Shown here: positions 14,745 through 17,233 of the stretch, one piece after another
How positions within the stretch are numbered: the stretch's first letter is position 1
Layout of the letters: each line of letters starts with the position of its first letter
Assembly (NCBI GenBank): GCA_049699975.1
Contig: JBNAWB010000064.1
Coordinates: 1 to 17,233, forward strand
From: CAZAGD01 sp049699975
GTDB lineage: Bacteria; Desulfobacterota; SM23-61
DNA length: 17,233 nt
Direction of reading: 5' to 3'
Position numbers and translations under genes: made by a program
The notes under the pieces: generated by a model
Seen by the model: only the letters and a program-made list of their open reading frames with translations
Told to the model about the DNA's origin: nothing
Databases searched by the model: none

Positions 14745-14772
14745 CCAATTTTGGCTCTTCGCCAATTTTGGC
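14745..14772 (+). repeat. Direct repeat CCAATTTTGGC, two units
   Basis: The 11-mer CCAATTTTGGC occurs at 14745-14755 and 14762-14772, separated by TCTTCG (17-bp period, about 1.6 helical turns). It lies about 36 nt upstream of the -35 box of the tetR promoter. It might be a binding site for another regulator or chance. Further upstream, 14795-14850 can form two alternative imperfect hairpins (CCCCTT/AAGGGG, and AAGGGGGAAATTTA with TAAACTTCCCCTT), possibly a weak end signal for the patatin gene. Confidence 0.45.
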
Positions 14773-14879
14773 CGCGCAACTAATTTTAATTAATCCCCTT
14801 TAATATCCAAGGGGGAAATTTAATGGACTAATCAGGTAAACTTCCCCTTTACAGGGCGGATTACAAGAAAAGAATTTTT

Positions 14880-15848
14880 TCAATTTACTCGGTTCCGCAA
14901 AATACGGCAAACAAGATTTTGGCTCTCGGCGGCCGCGCGCCGAAGAAGCTCGGCATTTTTCTCTACTCTACTTAGGGGAGGGTAATCTGCGGGCAGGCTT
15001 AGGGAAACTAAAAAAGGTCCTCGTTCTTGTTCTTTTTCTCTTTGGTGAATAAAGGAAAGGCATTCGTTATAGGCATCGGGCATATGCAAATAACAATCTC
15101 CTAATCCTTTCCGCCAGCGATTAATTAGGCGGGCAAAGAGATATTTATCCCAGATGCTTGTTTTTTTTTTACGCTTCCCCTTAGGCCGGGTTAAAAGGAT
15201 AAGAATGTGGGTGCATCCATCTTCCAAAGCTGCCCAAACCGGAATGCCCTGGAAAAGGCCGGCATCCAGGAAACGATCTCCTTCTATTTCCATTGGCCCG
15301 CCAGTTAGCAAAGGCATTTTAGCCGTCGCATATAAGGCCCGAAATAATTCTTCTTTATTTTGAAATCCCGAAAGGAGCAGAGGCTTCAGCAATTTTAATG
15401 AGGAAACGACAATTTTTAAGGGAATGGGCGATTTAAGAACAGACTCCCAATGAAGCGGTTTTTCTTCTCCTAATACTTTCTCCATGACATAGGCCAAGTT
15501 GACTACGGGTTTGCCCTGGAACAATCTCCAAAAATTAATAAAATTTTTAGAATTGAGATTTTCATAATAAATGGTAGTCCCTAAAGCTGCCTGTCCGGCT
15601 AAAAAATAGGCGCCGTTAAAGGCGCCTGCCGAAGCCCCATAAACCACATCAAAAACTCTCTTTAATCCTAGGGATTCCAGGCCGGCCACCATGCCCGCGG
15701 AGACTACTCCGCGCATGGCTCCCCCCTCAATAACTAAGCCTAATTTGCATTCGTCTCGACGCTGGCCAGGCTGACTTCTGGAGAGAGCTCGTTCAATAAT
15801 TAGTTTTAATACGGGATGTTCTACCCCATGATTAGATAAAGAGACCAT
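14880..15848 (-). CDS. Patatin-like phospholipase family protein
   Basis: This 322-residue hydrolase has the patatin Ser-Asp dyad. The oxyanion glycine loop is GLVIEGGAMRGVVSAG (about residues 37-52), a variant of DGGGxRG. The nucleophile elbow is YGASAGAFNGAY with Ser73 (GxSxG). The catalytic Asp is in FLDAGLFQG (Asp195, usually DGG). The C-terminal region has a basic KGKRKKKT stretch and no signal peptide, so it probably acts in the cytoplasm on membrane lipids. It lies 18 nt downstream of the B12 radical SAM gene on the same strand and may be co-transcribed. The ATG at 15848 gives normal family length. The ribosome-binding site (CAGGTAG) is weak. Confidence 0.88.
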   Translation of the reverse strand: MVSLSNHGVEHPVLKLIIERALSRSQPGQRRDECKLGLVIEGGAMRGVVSAGMVAGLESLGLKRVFDVVYGASAGAFNGAYFLAGQAALGTTIYYENLNSKNFINFWRLFQGKPVVNLAYVMEKVLGEEKPLHWESVLKSPIPLKIVVSSLKLLKPLLLSGFQNKEELFRALYATAKMPLLTGGPMEIEGDRFLDAGLFQGIPVWAALEDGCTHILILLTRPKGKRKKKTSIWDKYLFARLINRWRKGLGDCYLHMPDAYNECLSFIHQREKEQERGPFLVSLSLPADYPPLSRVEKNAELLRRAAAESQNLVCRILRNRVN

Positions 15849-15866
15849 AAAACTACCTGCTTATTT

Positions 15867-17233
15867 TTATTTTCTATGTCCCGCCAGATAATAGTTCTCG
15901 TTCGCCATGATATGAGCTGCCCGAACCATATTCCAAAATTGAATAAAAGAATCCCATTGGCCAATTGACTTGGCCAAAGCTTGCAAACCATGCCATCCTA
16001 AATCAAGGCGGGGATAACTAATTTTATAAAGCTTAGAAAATTCTTGATAAAATTCTTTTAAGTTCATCTTAGTCGGTAAGACAGCATGAACGGCATCAAA
16101 AAGTTCCCAATTCTTGGTGGTAAGTTTATCTTTTAGGCGTTTAAAGAGCTCAGTTCCTGGGAAAGGGGTATAAATAGTCAAAGATGGAGAATAGAGTTTC
16201 CACTGCCGAATATAATTGCGCAAACGTTCAAAATCACTCTTTTCATATTGAGGATCGGCGATAAATGAAGCACAAACCTCAATTTTGTGGGCGCGCAGAA
16301 TACGTATTGCTTCCTCATTATTTTTTACGGTGTTCTTTTTACCTAAAGCAGAAAGTTCCTCATCAACAATCTTCTCAAAACCAATAAATATTTTCCAAAG
16401 ACCTGCCTTGCGCCAGAGGGAGATAATCTCTGGATGGTTCACGATCGAATCGCTTCTGGCTTGGATAGTTATTTTTTTGCGGATACCTTTTAAAAGGAGA
16501 AGCTCAGCAATTTTTTGGGCCCGCGGAATAGATTGCAAGAAATTGTCATCGGTAAAAAGAAGATATTTTTCCCGCAAGGAAGTAATTTCGGCTACCACTC
16601 TTTCAGGACTTTTTGTTCTGTACGCACCTCCATAAAAGTTCCAGACGCTGCAAAACTCGCACCGGTAAGGACAGCCGCGAGAAGTCTCTATCATCGCTAT
16701 AGGCCTCTGAAAACCCAGGTAGTAAGATTTGCGGTATCTATGGAGAATATCGCGCGCTGGCAGAGGCAACTTGTCCAAATTATCTAAGCGCGGTCGCCTG
16801 GGGGTTAATCTCTGTTCACCCTCTTGATTTATCGCTAAACCTCTTACCTGCCCGAGGTCTTGCCCTTTCTCCAGGGCCTTAGCTAATTCCACCGCGGTCA
16901 TCTCTCCTTCCCCAATAACCACGGCATCTATCGGCTGCTGATTAAAATCGCCCGGACTCAAAGAAGCATGATGCCCACCCACTATGACAAATATATCTTT
17001 ATTGATTTTTTTGACAGCCTCAGCAATCTTTAGGGTTTGATAAACATCGATGGCGAAAGAACAACTAATGCCGACCAAAGTTGGTTGAAATTTATTTATT
17101 TTCTCCGCTAATTTTTTTTCCACCCGCAAATCTAAAATATCAACTAGATGACCGTGTTCGCGGAGAGAAGCAGCTACAAGTTCCAATCCTAAAGGTTCTA
17201 CCAAAGCTATCTGCTGAAAGCCTAATCCTTCTC
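15867..17233 (-). CDS. B12-binding-domain radical SAM protein (partial, 5' end outside window)
   Basis: At least 455 codons are visible. The N-terminal ~130 residues resemble a cobalamin-binding Rossmann domain (VDILDLRVEKKLAEKI, VGISCSFAIDVYQTLK, VIVGGHHASLSP), but no DxHxxG histidine is seen. A radical SAM core follows with ETSRGCPYRCEFCSVW, the CxxxCxxC cluster motif with Phe before the last cysteine, as is usual in this class. Later parts include LLFTDDNFLQS and CASFIADPQYEKSDFE. The frame is open through the window edge, reading EGLGFQQIA before a TTG at 17204. The TTG is therefore almost certainly not the start, and the true start lies upstream. Members of this class do methylations or ring rearrangements of many substrates, and this one is not identifiable further. 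Confidence 0.85.
   Translation of the reverse strand, partial: EGLGFQQIALVEPLGLELVAASLREHGHLVDILDLRVEKKLAEKINKFQPTLVGISCSFAIDVYQTLKIAEAVKKINKDIFVIVGGHHASLSPGDFNQQPIDAVVIGEGEMTAVELAKALEKGQDLGQVRGLAINQEGEQRLTPRRPRLDNLDKLPLPARDILHRYRKSYYLGFQRPIAMIETSRGCPYRCEFCSVWNFYGGAYRTKSPERVVAEITSLREKYLLFTDDNFLQSIPRAQKIAELLLLKGIRKKITIQARSDSIVNHPEIISLWRKAGLWKIFIGFEKIVDEELSALGKKNTVKNNEEAIRILRAHKIEVCASFIADPQYEKSDFERLRNYIRQWKLYSPSLTIYTPFPGTELFKRLKDKLTTKNWELFDAVHAVLPTKMNLKEFYQEFSKLYKISYPRLDLGWHGLQALAKSIGQWDSFIQFWNMVRAAHIMANENYYLAGHRK

Noticed and set aside
14641..14879. A small RNA or tRNA gene between patatin and tetR
   Set aside because: No cloverleaf or strong terminator was found; only short imperfect hairpins and the tetR promoter.
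15800..15848. N-terminal MVSLSNHG of the patatin protein as a repeat-derived extension
   Set aside because: Similar strings arise from dispersed repeats in some genomes, but the following residues (HPVLKLIIERA) look like the natural family start and no second copy is present here.
17202..17204. TTG as the start of the B12 radical SAM gene
   Set aside because: The frame is open upstream to the window edge and the upstream residues continue the family pattern.

Overview
The window looks like chromosomal DNA (moderate-to-low G+C by eye) from an anaerobic, Gram-negative (diderm) bacterium. It has a complete tripartite envelope efflux system with a TolC-type outer-membrane channel and a lipoprotein adaptor. 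It also has a radical-SAM maturase of the kind that serves tungsten enzymes, a B12-type radical SAM enzyme, and a gene that appears to use selenocysteine. A Desulfobacterota-like or candidate-phylum lineage would fit, but no marker gene here fixes the taxonomy.

Region 1 (1-5756) is an arsenic-type operon on the minus strand. In transcription order it runs arsR (CxC-type ArsR repressor, consensus promoter), a UPF0718/ArsP-like permease, a small thioredoxin-fold protein with an in-frame TGA at its redox motif (UxxC), an AbrB-like/radical SAM/SPASM protein of the tungsten-oxidoreductase maturase type, a MoaD/ThiS-like ubiquitin-fold protein, a CcdA-type thiol electron conduit and an ACR3 arsenite exporter. 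The selenoprotein gene (3702-3935) is easily missed because its codon 11 reads as a stop. A 6-bp/5-nt hairpin with the spacing of a bacterial SECIS element lies just downstream of that codon. The tungsten-type maturase and MoaD partner have no oxidoreductase gene in the window.

The operon is bracketed by two copies of a ~136-bp palindromic repeat in opposite orientation (1-137 and 5621-5756). A third copy (12588-12723) lies inside the efflux operon, between tolC and the adaptor gene. A different nested inverted repeat (about 3959-4094) lies between the permease and the selenoprotein.

Region 2 (5757-7897) runs on the plus strand. It holds a GT4 glycosyltransferase fused to a mannose-6-phosphate-isomerase-type cupin and a 61-residue two-helix membrane protein. 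A largely empty stretch follows, with one possible 55-codon ORF on the minus strand.

Region 3 (7898-14710, minus strand) is an RND efflux operon in the order tetR, tolC-like, hlyD-like lipoprotein adaptor, RND pump, P-II-like small protein. It has tight overlaps (11, 4 and 4 nt) and a strong TTGACA/TAGAAT promoter with an adjacent palindrome suited to TetR autoregulation.

Region 4 (14880-17233, minus strand) has a patatin-like lipid hydrolase and a B12-binding radical SAM protein whose 5' end lies beyond the window edge.

The most interesting part is Region 1. It suggests an arsenic response in which a selenocysteine redox protein, probably recharged through CcdA, works with arsenic efflux and perhaps with a tungsten or molybdenum enzyme encoded elsewhere.
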